Notes under the pieces: generated by a model
The model's input: the letters and a program-made list of their open reading frames with translations, nothing else
Database searches by the model: none
What the model was told of the DNA's origin: nothing
Made by a program: the position numbers and the translations under genes
Assembly (NCBI GenBank): GCA_047517485.1
Contig: JAKZSU010000248.1
Location: 1-13,955, forward strand
Direction: 5' to 3'
Origin: JAKZSU01 sp047517485
GTDB taxonomy: Bacteria > Pseudomonadota > Alphaproteobacteria > UBA7887
Length of the DNA stretch: 13,955 nucleotides
Part shown: positions 7,189-13,835 of the stretch, in pieces
Position numbering within the stretch: position 1 is the stretch's first letter
Layout: the number at the start of each line of letters is the position of its first letter

Positions 7189-7764
7189 TTAGGTCAGGGT
7201 CGCGAACAGGATTGCTACGACTACGACAATTCCGACGATGGCGATTAGTCGGAAACCCGACGCGTCCTTAGTTTTCGTGTCGACCGCGGTCGGCGATGGT
7301 CCAGCCGCCTGCGCCGCCGCTTCACCGTCGGAAACCAACTCGGAGAATTTCTCGAAAAATTGACCAGACAGCTTGCGCGTCGTGCCTTCCATAAGGCGAC
7401 CGCCGATTTGCGCCATCTTGCCGCCGAGATCAACCTTCACGGCGTACGACAGGATGGTGCCCTGGCCATCCTCGGCGAGTTTCACTTCCGCCCTGCCCTT
7501 GGCGAATCCGGCCGGCCCGCCCTTGCCCTCGCCGACGATGACATAACCCGCCGGCGGATCGAGATCCTGCAAGGTCACCGAGCCCTTGAAGCGCGCCTTC
7601 ACCGGACCGACCCTGAGCGTCACCGTCGCGTTCATTTCGGTATCCGAGACTTTTTCCAAAGACCCGCAGCCGGGAATGCATTGACGCAGGATTTCGGGGT
7701 CATTGAGCGCCTCGTAAACCCGCTCGCGCGGCGCGGCGATCTTTTGTTCGGCGGCTATGTCCAT
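7189..7764 (-). CDS. CoxG-like SRPBCC family protein with C-terminal membrane anchor
   Basis: This 191-residue protein starts MDIAAEQKIAAPRERVYEALNDPE, the standard opening of CoxG / carbon monoxide dehydrogenase subunit G, and continues with the family pattern IPGCGSLEKV, GGPAGFAKGRAEVKL and LGGKMAQIGGRLMEGTTRKL up to about residue 150. A hydrophobic helix at about 172-190 (IAIVGIVVVVAILF) should anchor it in the inner membrane with the SRPBCC domain in the cytoplasm. CoxG tethers Mo-hydroxylases of the CO dehydrogenase type to the membrane or helps them mature, but no coxMSL-like genes are in the window, so this is a stand-alone member. The start ATG follows 32 bases after the tRNA-Lys CCA end with only a weak GTGGGA motif, so it may be read through from the tRNA promoter. 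Confidence 0.9.
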   Translation of the reverse strand: MDIAAEQKIAAPRERVYEALNDPEILRQCIPGCGSLEKVSDTEMNATVTLRVGPVKARFKGSVTLQDLDPPAGYVIVGEGKGGPAGFAKGRAEVKLAEDGQGTILSYAVKVDLGGKMAQIGGRLMEGTTRKLSGQFFEKFSELVSDGEAAAQAAGPSPTAVDTKTKDASGFRLIAIVGIVVVVAILFATLT

Positions 7765-7796
7765 ACGCGTCTATCCCACTGATTTTGACCGGCGTA

Positions 7797-7872
7797 TGGT
7801 GAGCCCGACAGGGATCGAACCTGTGACATCTTGATTAAAAGTCAAGCGCTCTACCGACTGAGCTACGGGCCC
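7797..7872 (-). tRNA. tRNA-Lys(UUU)
   Basis: The minus strand folds into a full cloverleaf: acceptor arm GGGCCCG with CGGGCTC (one G-U pair), a D arm with GCTC/GAGC, anticodon stem CTTGA/TCAAG enclosing the loop CTTTTAA with anticodon TTT, and T arm ACAGG/CCTGT with loop TTCGATC. The discriminator is A at 7800 and CCA is encoded at 7797-7799. It decodes AAA and, by wobble, AAG. It stands between tgt and coxG on the same strand. Confidence 0.97.
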
Positions 7873-7895
7873 ACACACGCCGTGAGGCGACCCGG

Positions 7896-7924
7896 AACAT
7901 AAGGACGTGCACAGGGTCGGTCAA
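7896..7924 (-). promoter_or_regulatory. sigma-70 type promoter for tRNA-Lys
   Basis: On the minus strand TTGACC (7919-7924) and TATGTT (7896-7901) are separated by exactly 17 bases. The predicted start lies some 15-17 bases before the tRNA 5' end. The tRNA therefore has its own promoter and need not depend on the tgt transcript. It may also drive coxG. Confidence 0.65.
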
Positions 7925-7943
7925 CGGGGCTGAATTCGACTTT

Positions 7944-9071
7944 TTACAACCGCTCGATGTCGCCTTCACCCAATGTGGCATCGAACGCGGCGCAAAAGGC
8001 CGCCAGTGACCCTTCGGCGATCGCGCGGCGTAAATCCGCCACCAGGGTTTGGTAGAAAAACAGGTTGTGGGTGGTCATCAGAATTGCCGAGAGAATCTCG
8101 CCGGTCCGCGACAAATGATGGAGATAGGCGCGGCTGTAGCCGCGGCAGGTCGGGCAGAGACAGGCGTCCTCGAGCGGCCGCGGATCGTCGCCATGACGCG
8201 CGTTGCGGATATTTACCGTGCCGCGCCGGGTGAACGCCTGGCCGGTGCGCCCGGACCGGGTGGGCAACACGCAGTCGAACATGTCGATGCCGGCGGCGAC
8301 CGCGGCGACGATGTCTTGCGGCCGGCCGACGCCCATCAGATAGCGCGGCCTGCCGGCGGGCAGAAGCGGCGCGGTGAAGGCGGTCATCTCGACCATCGCG
8401 TCGGGCCCCTCGCCGACCGCGAGCCCGCCGATCGCGTAGCCGTCGAATCCGATGTCAATTAGGCGTTGCGCCGAGTTTTCGCGCAATTCGGAAAAAACCG
8501 ATCCTTGGACGATGCCAAACAGACCGTAGCCGTCGCGGGCGGTGAACGCCGCTTTCGATTGCGCCGCCCAGCGCATCGACAACGCCATCGATTCGGCCGC
8601 CGCCTCAAAGGTCGCCGGAAACGGCGTGCATTCGTCCAACGCCATGGTAATCGTCGCGTCGAGGCGGCGCTGGATTTCGATACTGCTCGCGGGGGTCAAA
8701 CGATGGGTGCTGCCGTCGATATGCGACTGAAAGGTCACGCCATCGTCATCGAGGGTGCGCAGTTTGGCCAAGGACATCACCTGGAAGCCGCCGGAATCGG
8801 TCAGGGTCGGGCCCGGCCACGCCATGAAGCGGCGCAACCCGCCAAGCGTCTCGATCCGCTCGGCACCGGGGCGGAGCATCAGGTGATAGGTGTTGGCGAG
8901 AACGATGTCGGCACCGCCGGCGGCGACCGCTTCGGGGGTCATCGCCTTGACCGTCGCCGCGGTTCCCACCGGCATGAACGCCGGGGTCAGGATCGAGCCG
9001 TGCGCGGTCGACAGCTTTCCCGAACGCGCCTCGCCATCGCGCGACGCGACGGCAAATTCGAAGCTGCTCAT
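7944..9071 (-). CDS. tgt: tRNA-guanine transglycosylase (queuine tRNA-ribosyltransferase)
   Basis: This 375-residue protein is a typical bacterial Tgt. It swaps the wobble guanine of GUN anticodons (Tyr, His, Asn, Asp) for preQ1 in queuosine synthesis. Visible residues: Asp92 in TDSGGFQVMSL (general acid/base), Asp266 in MFDCVLPTRSGRTG (nucleophile), and the zinc site Cys303, Cys305, Cys308 (CLCPTC) with His334 (MTTHN); the 31-residue spacing from first Cys to His equals that of the Zymomonas enzyme. Its ATG overlaps the queA stop codon in an ATGA, so translation is probably coupled. It is the last gene of the coaD-cyclophilin-queA-tgt block. The start MSSFEFAVASRDGEAR agrees with the family. 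Confidence 0.97.
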   Translation of the reverse strand: MSSFEFAVASRDGEARSGKLSTAHGSILTPAFMPVGTAATVKAMTPEAVAAGGADIVLANTYHLMLRPGAERIETLGGLRRFMAWPGPTLTDSGGFQVMSLAKLRTLDDDGVTFQSHIDGSTHRLTPASSIEIQRRLDATITMALDECTPFPATFEAAAESMALSMRWAAQSKAAFTARDGYGLFGIVQGSVFSELRENSAQRLIDIGFDGYAIGGLAVGEGPDAMVEMTAFTAPLLPAGRPRYLMGVGRPQDIVAAVAAGIDMFDCVLPTRSGRTGQAFTRRGTVNIRNARHGDDPRPLEDACLCPTCRGYSRAYLHHLSRTGEILSAILMTTHNLFFYQTLVADLRRAIAEGSLAAFCAAFDATLGEGDIERL

Positions 9072-10102
9072 GCCGCGTCCCGGTGCAGCAAACAGGCGTC
9101 GCCGTAGGAGTAGAAGCGGTAGCCGCCGGCGACCGCGTGGCGATAGGCCTCTTTCATCCGCGGCAAGCCGGAAAAGGCCGCCACCAACATGAACAGGGTG
9201 GATCGCGGAAGGTGAAAATTGGTCAACAACAGGTCGACGGCGCGAAACCGGTATCCCGGGGTGATGAATATCGCCGTCTCGCCGTCGAAACGGCGAACCA
9301 CGCCGTCGTCGCCCGCCGCGCTCTCGAGCAACCGCAATGCCGTGGTGCCGACCGCGACGATCCGCCCACCGGCGTCCCGGGTTTGCTGAATGTCTTGCGC
9401 GGTCTCCGGACTGATCGTGCCGCGCTCGGCGTGCATTGCGTGATCGGCGATATCATCGACCTTGACCGGCAGAAACGTGCCGGCGCCGACGTGAAGCGTG
9501 AGCCGCGACAGCGCGATGCCGGCACTGCCGAGCGCGGCGACCAGTCGAGGGGTAAAATGTAGCGCCGCGGTCGGCGCGGCGACGGCGCCGGGGCGCGCGG
9601 CGAACAGGGTTTGATAATCCTCGCGGTCGCGGTCGTCGGGACCGTCGGGGCGCGGAATGTAGGGCGGCAGCGGCATTGACCCTTCCGCCTCTATGCGGCG
9701 ATCGAGCGCATCGCCGGCGTGATCGAACGCCAGGGTGACCTCGCCGCCGTCGCGCGCCTCGACCAGCGCCGCCAGGGTCTCGCTGAAGACGATGGTGTCA
9801 CCCGGGCGCAGCCGCTTGGCCGGGCGCGCGAACACCCGCCAGCGCGCATCGTCGAGTCGGAGATGCAGGGTTACCTCGATTCTCGCCTCGCCGCGCCGTC
9901 CGGTGAGCCGCGCCGGGATAACCTTGGTGTCGTTGACCACAAGACGGTCGCCGGCGCGCAGCAGATCGGGCAAATCGGCGACATGCCGATCGATCAGCCG
10001 ATCGAGCCCGACGTCCAACAAGCGCGCGGAATCGCGCGGAATCGCCGGCCGATCGGCGATCGCGGCGCGCGGCAAATCGAAATCGAAATCGTCGACCCGC
10101 AT
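9068..10102 (-). CDS. queA: S-adenosylmethionine:tRNA ribosyltransferase-isomerase
   Basis: QueA moves the ribosyl group of S-adenosylmethionine onto preQ1 in tRNA to make epoxyqueuosine. The protein shows the expected opening MRVDDFDFDLP, then LVVNDTKVIPARL, FARPAKRLRPGD, EDYQTLFA, GAVAAPTAALHFT, HVGAGTFLPVKVDDI and TNFHLPRSTLFMLVAAFSG, in family order. I chose the ATG at 10102 (344 residues) over an in-frame GTG at 10117, because MRVDDFDFDLP is the usual N terminus and GGTGGG lies eight bases before the ATG. It begins 20 bases after the cyclophilin stop and its own stop overlaps the tgt ATG, so all are probably one operon. No truncation or missing motif is seen. Confidence 0.96.
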   Translation of the reverse strand: MRVDDFDFDLPRAAIADRPAIPRDSARLLDVGLDRLIDRHVADLPDLLRAGDRLVVNDTKVIPARLTGRRGEARIEVTLHLRLDDARWRVFARPAKRLRPGDTIVFSETLAALVEARDGGEVTLAFDHAGDALDRRIEAEGSMPLPPYIPRPDGPDDRDREDYQTLFAARPGAVAAPTAALHFTPRLVAALGSAGIALSRLTLHVGAGTFLPVKVDDIADHAMHAERGTISPETAQDIQQTRDAGGRIVAVGTTALRLLESAAGDDGVVRRFDGETAIFITPGYRFRAVDLLLTNFHLPRSTLFMLVAAFSGLPRMKEAYRHAVAGGYRFYSYGDACLLHRDAA

Positions 10103-10122
10103 AGCGCGCGAGCCCACCGAGA

Positions 10123-10668
10123 CTAATCGACGTCGGCGGCGACTTTCATGCTGATGATCTGATCCGGATCGTTCACCGGCTCGCCGCGCTTGATCATATC
10201 GACATACTCCATGCCTTCGACGACTTGGCCCCAGATGGTGTATTGGCCATCGAGGAACGGCGCCGGCTGGAAGCAGATGAAGAACTGGCTGTCGGCGCTG
10301 TCGGGTCTTTGGGACCGCGCCATCGACGCGGTACCGCGCATATGCTGGGCGACATTTGGCTGTGAAAATTCGGCCGGAATGTTCTGACCCGATCCGCCGG
10401 TGCCGTTGCCGCTCGGATCGCCGCCCTGAGCCATGAAGCCGTCGATAACCCGGTGAAAGGCGAGGCCGTCGTAGAAGCCTTCACGCGCGAGCTCCTTGAT
10501 TCGCGCGACATGCTGCGGCGCGATATCGGGGCGCAACTCGATGACCACGCGGCCGTGCTCGAGGTCCATGTAAAGGGTGTTTTCGGGATCGCGGTCGGCG
10601 GCGTTGGTCTCGGCACTGGTCATTATCAAACTCACAAGGGCTAGGACTGACAGGAAATTGGATCGCAT
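10123..10668 (-). CDS. cyclophilin-type peptidylprolyl isomerase, exported
   Basis: The protein has 181 residues. The first 23 form a signal peptide: MRSN, a hydrophobic core (FLSVLALVSLIM), then TSAETNA with a likely cleavage after Ala. The mature part carries the cyclophilin core: FHRVIDGFMAQGGD with the catalytic Arg, GSGQNIPAEF, GTASMARSQRPDSADSQFFI and FLDGQYTIWGQVVEGMEYV. It should catalyse cis-trans isomerisation of X-Pro bonds in periplasmic proteins. Cyclophilins between coaD and queA are common in alphaproteobacteria, sometimes as an exported/cytoplasmic pair; only one is present here. The ATG at 10668 is preceded by GAGGAAG, a good ribosome binding site. PpiA or PpiB naming is not settled by the sequence. 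Confidence 0.95.
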   Translation of the reverse strand: MRSNFLSVLALVSLIMTSAETNAADRDPENTLYMDLEHGRVVIELRPDIAPQHVARIKELAREGFYDGLAFHRVIDGFMAQGGDPSGNGTGGSGQNIPAEFSQPNVAQHMRGTASMARSQRPDSADSQFFICFQPAPFLDGQYTIWGQVVEGMEYVDMIKRGEPVNDPDQIISMKVAADVD

Positions 10669-10717
10669 GGCCGTTTCTTCCTCATTTGGGGGCGCTCTCG
10701 CTCAGTCGAGTTCGCCG

Positions 10718-10745
10718 CTAATATGGGCCACCCAACGCGGCACAA
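10718..10745 (-). promoter_or_regulatory. possible internal promoter before the cyclophilin gene
   Basis: In the 104-base gap between coaD and the cyclophilin gene, the minus strand has TTGTGC (10740-10745) and TATTAG (10718-10723) spaced by 16 bases. Both match the consensus only in part. It would allow cyclophilin-queA-tgt to be expressed apart from coaD. Confidence 0.3.
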
Positions 10746-10772
10746 CGACTGAATTTCGCCTGCAAATGGCGT

Positions 10773-11297
10773 TCAGCCGGCCGCCGATTGTTGCCTGGAT
10801 ATATGCTCTACCAGCCGATGTGCAACATTCTCCGGCACAAAAGGCGTTACATCGCCGCCGAGCAGAAAAATCTCCTTCACCAGCTTCGACGCGATGAACT
10901 GGATTCCCTCGGACGCCATCAAGAACACGGTTTCGACCTCGGGTTCCATCCTCGAGTTCATCCCCGCCATCTGGAACTCATATTCGAAGTCGGAGACCGC
11001 GCGCAGGCCGCGGATGATCATCGTCGCGTCTTGGCTGACGGTGAAATGCATCAGCAGATTGCTGAACGGTTTTGCCTCGACGCGGGACGCCATGTCCGGC
11101 CCCAGGTGCGCGTCGATCGACTCCTCGACCATGGCCACGCGTTCTTCCACCGTGAACATCGGCCCCTTGCCGGCATTGACCGCCACACCGACGATCAAGC
11201 GATCGACAACCCGGAGCGCCCGTTTTACGATATCGACATGGCCCAACGTCGTCGGATCGAAGGTCCCGGGGTATACGCCGACGCGCACTTCAGACAT
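10773..11297 (-). CDS. coaD: phosphopantetheine adenylyltransferase
   Basis: CoaD transfers AMP from ATP to 4'-phosphopantetheine, the penultimate step of coenzyme A synthesis. The 174-residue protein has the nucleotidyltransferase opening GVYPGTFDPTTLGHVDIVKRA (GTFDP and the TxGH ATP-binding motif), RGLRAVSDFEYEFQMAGMN in the middle, and IASKLVKEIFLLGGDVTPFVP, which corresponds to the ISSSxVR motif with Ala and Lys variations. It is slightly longer than the usual 160-170 residues because of its C-terminal tail. The ATG at 11297 has GAGG six bases upstream. It is the first gene of the coaD-cyclophilin-queA-tgt block. The 451 bases upstream of it carry no clear gene, only a short leader-like stretch and the MITE-like element. 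Confidence 0.97.
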   Translation of the reverse strand: MSEVRVGVYPGTFDPTTLGHVDIVKRALRVVDRLIVGVAVNAGKGPMFTVEERVAMVEESIDAHLGPDMASRVEAKPFSNLLMHFTVSQDATMIIRGLRAVSDFEYEFQMAGMNSRMEPEVETVFLMASEGIQFIASKLVKEIFLLGGDVTPFVPENVAHRLVEHISRQQSAAG

Positions 11298-11440
11298 CCG
11301 TCACCTCATCAAAACAACCGCCGGCTCGCGTCACAAAGATCCGATCGCTCAAGCCAAAATCTCCCTCGCCCAGTGTCTGCCCGGCACCGTGGGCGCTCCT
11401 TATAGAGCATTCGGGCCGGCACGCGTCCAGCGCTTTGTAA

Positions 11441-11471
11441 TACCAAGGGTGGTTAATAATGACCCATTTGA
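11441..11471 (+). repeat. left terminal inverted repeat of the MITE-like element
   Basis: This 31-base arm is the inverted copy of 11697-11727 with one mismatch (T at 11460 where the other arm implies C). Confidence 0.88.
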
Positions 11472-11598
11472 CCGATCGATTTTTGCCGCTGGGTAGGAGC
11501 GGGGCGCGCCGTCGTGCGACCCCACGTCAAGCGGCCCCAAGATAGGCGACCTGCGCATCCAGCGACGACTCGTGCTCCCTGGGCGGACCGGCCCGCGG

Positions 11599-11696
11599 TG
11601 GCCCGAGGTGGCTTTCCGGGCAGCTGGCGCCGCTTGCCCGATGGACCCCCATCGCGGGGGCCACGTCGCGCCTACCCGGAAAACCACCTCGGGCCA
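11599..11696. repeat. internal long hairpin of the MITE-like element
   Basis: Bases 11599-11620 (TGGCCCGAGGTGG...TTTCCGGG) pair with 11675-11696 at 21 of 22 positions. The 54-base loop holds a further small hairpin, CCCCC-ATCGC-GGGGG at 11646-11660. The right arm ends directly next to the right terminal repeat. As RNA this would be very stable and could terminate the minus-strand cyclase-like transcript. Confidence 0.8.
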
Positions 11697-11727
11697 TCAA
11701 ATGGGTCGTTATTAACCACCCTTGGTA
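11697..11727 (-). repeat. right terminal inverted repeat of the MITE-like element
   Basis: This arm mirrors 11441-11471 at 30 of 31 positions and is followed by TAA, the second copy of the putative target duplication. Confidence 0.88.
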
Positions 11728-11748
11728 TAATACCGGCCCGGCGTACGG

Positions 11749-13703
11749 TCAGTTCCACGTCCCTTCGGGGACGCCGGCCTTGCGAAGGCCTTCGAGCGCG
11801 CGTTCGACGATGTCGCCGGACATGTTCCATACCGTGTATTCGGAGCGCGCCGCGTCGAGACTGAAGCCGGGATACAGGTCTTCGAGTTTGTCGACGGCGG
11901 CACGGGCTTCTTCCTTGTTGCCGAGCTGCCCATGGATCTGCGCCATGACAATCTGGGTCCAGAAAAAATCTGGCATTTTTATCTCGGAGGCAAGGTCGAG
12001 CGCGGCGTCGTAATGGCCATTTCTGAATTGGTCGAGGGCGAGCGGGAAAAAGAACCAGTCGGGATGAAACGGGTTGATCTTACGGGCCTTCTCGACCATC
12101 ACCAAACCGTGCTCCCAATCGCCGGCGTAGGCGAGTTCCATGCCCAGGACGGCAAGCACGTCGGTATTGTTGGGATTGAGTTCGAGCGCGCGCTTGGCGG
12201 ATTCGTAAAACGCGTCGAGGTCCTGGCGAATGAATTGAGCATGCGCCACCATGTAGTGACCGAGCTGGTCCGACGGATCGAGCCTTACCGCCTCTTGTGC
12301 CGCTTCGAGCGCGTGCCGCATCGAGCCGCGTTCGGGATTGAAGCCCAGCGAATGCTCGTCGATATAGACACTGGCGAGAACCGACCAGGCTTCGACATAA
12401 TCCGGCTCCTCTTTTACCGCGCGTTCGAGGCAGCCGCGGACTAACAAATGCTCCTCCGGCGTCATTACATAGTAATAGGCTTTGGCGCGAAGCACGCACT
12501 CGAACGCTTCCAGGCTGTCGATGCTGCGGTTTGAAAGCGCCTCCAACTGGACCCGACGGATCATGCCATGAACGTCGGCGATCACGCCGACAACGCTCTC
12601 GGTGATATCGTCCTGCACCTCGAAGACGTTCGAAGGCGTAAGTTCCCGCTCATAGGTCTCGCCCCATACCGTCTCGCCGGTCGTGGTGTCGAGCAGGGTG
12701 GCGGTGACGCGAATCTGATTGCCGCTCTTGCGGACGCCGCCCTCGACCAGAAAATGAACCCCGAGTTCGCGGCCGACGGTGGCATGATCGAAACCGGCCC
12801 CTTTGAGCCGCGCGACCGAGGTGCTGGCAATCACCGTCAGTTCGGCAAAGCGGGTGAGTCGGCTGGCGATATCCAGCGACAGGCCGCGGGCAAAGTAATC
12901 CTGCTCGGGATCGCCACTATGATTGACAAACGGCAGCACCGCGATCGACGGCCCAGTCGGCATCGCCAACGCCTCGACCATTTCCGGTGGCGCCGGCTCG
13001 GACGCCTTTTCAGCTAAATTAGCGATCGCGGCAGGTTCGATTAAGGTGTCGCGTAAGCCGAAGTACAAACCGCCCACTGCCACCACGAGCACGGCCGCGG
13101 CGGCGATCAGCGCCCGGCTCGAAAACCGGCGTTTCGGCGCCGGCGTCGGTCGCGTGACCCCACTGGTAATGCGATAGACCGATTCCGGTTGGGCGACACC
13201 CTCGACCTCGACATCAGTCAGCGAGTCGTAAGTTAGATAGAGGCCGCTTCTGGCGTGCTCGACCACCGCGGCGGAAACGCAAATCCCTTCGTCGGGCATC
13301 AGCGAGCCGACGCGCGCGGCGATCGCGATTGGATCACCGGACACCGATCCGTCGGCGGCCAATTCGACCTCGCCGAGATCGACCCCCATGCGCAGCCGGA
13401 CCCTTCGGTGGCCCGGTAACGCGGCATTGTAATCCTTGATATCGCCTTGAATGCCCAGCGCGACGCGCAAGGCATCTATGGCATTCGGGAACAGCGCGTT
13501 GGCTTCATCGAGCGCGGTGCTCAGAACTTCACCGGCGCGGGACTTTGCCCGGCGCGGGACTTTGCCCGGCGCGCAAAGATCGCTTGCCACTTTTCGACCG
13601 CGCGTTCGGTCGCCGCGGCGTCATCCTTGCGCAGGCGCTCGTAACCGACCACCTCGACGTTCAGAATGACCGCAAGCTTGCTTCTCGTCTCGTTGCCGCT
13701 CAT
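11749..13703 (-). pseudogene. frameshifted cyclase-homology / TM / TolB-like / TPR protein gene
   Basis: Two overlapping minus-strand frames form one gene. The first, from ATG 13703, encodes a class III cyclase N terminus (LAVILNVEVVGYERL) and stops after 60 residues. The second runs to 11749. They are split by a 17-bp tandem duplication at 13532-13565; removing one copy gives a single 645-residue protein. Its layout: cyclase-homology domain 1 to about 170, with GVDLGEV and GDPIAIAAR; one transmembrane helix at about 191-210; a TolB/FlgO-like domain from GPSIAVLPFVNHSGDPEQDYFARGL (about 245) to about 370; then TPR-type helical repeats to the end. The catalytic Asp of DVVGYS is Glu, the GDG motif is absent and the NxAAR Asn is Ala, so cyclase activity is doubtful. 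Restart from GTG 13590 could yield a 613-residue protein lacking the first strand. The promoter and a GAGGG site before 13703 look intact. Confidence 0.85.
13532..13573. repeat. 17-bp tandem repeat causing the frameshift
   Basis: CCGGCGCGGGACTTTGC occurs twice in perfect tandem (13532-13548 and 13549-13565), followed by a partial third copy CCGGCGCG (13566-13573). Seventeen is not a multiple of three, so the extra unit shifts the cyclase-like gene out of frame. The 8-bp partial copy would have flanked the single unit and could have primed the slippage. Confidence 0.93.
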
Positions 13704-13772
13704 GGAAAATCTTGACCCTCATGCGCCGGTCGTCCGCCATTCCAAGGCCACGGCGAATTTTCCTTGCATCCC

Positions 13773-13801
13773 ATGGTACGTGCCGCGGGACGATGGATCA
13801 A
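13773..13801 (-). promoter_or_regulatory. candidate promoter of the cyclase-like gene
   Basis: On the minus strand TTGATC (13796-13801) and TACCAT (13773-13778) are separated by 17 bases, each matching four of six consensus positions. The start would lie about 60 bases before the ATG at 13703. It lies between the gene and the insertion sequence end, so that insertion has not removed it. Confidence 0.4.
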
Positions 13802-13835
13802 CGGCGCAATATGGCCCTGTCGGTAACACGCGATA

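Larger units (their letters stand above)
11441..11727. mobile_element. MITE-like non-autonomous element, 287 bp
   Basis: The element is bounded by 31-bp terminal inverted repeats, 11441-11471 and 11697-11727, starting TACCAAGGGTGGTTAATAA and matching at 30 of 31 positions (the difference is at 11460). Both ends are flanked by TAA (11438-11440 and 11728-11730), which looks like a 3-bp target duplication. The inside is very GC-rich, structured, and has no transposase. A TNA-type 3-bp duplication is known for the IS1031 group of the IS5 family, common in alphaproteobacteria; that link is an inference. It separates coaD from the 3' end of the cyclase-like gene, whose stop codon is 22 bases beyond the element. 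Confidence 0.85.

Noticed and set aside
11400..11864. Open frames of about 95 (minus) and 116 (plus) codons over the MITE-like element
   Set aside because: They cross the terminal and internal inverted repeats, have no protein-like features, and one runs antisense into the cyclase-like gene.
13532..13573. Tandem 17-bp units considered as a CRISPR or minisatellite array
   Set aside because: There are only about 2.5 contiguous copies with no spacers, inside a coding gene; a simple slippage duplication explains them.
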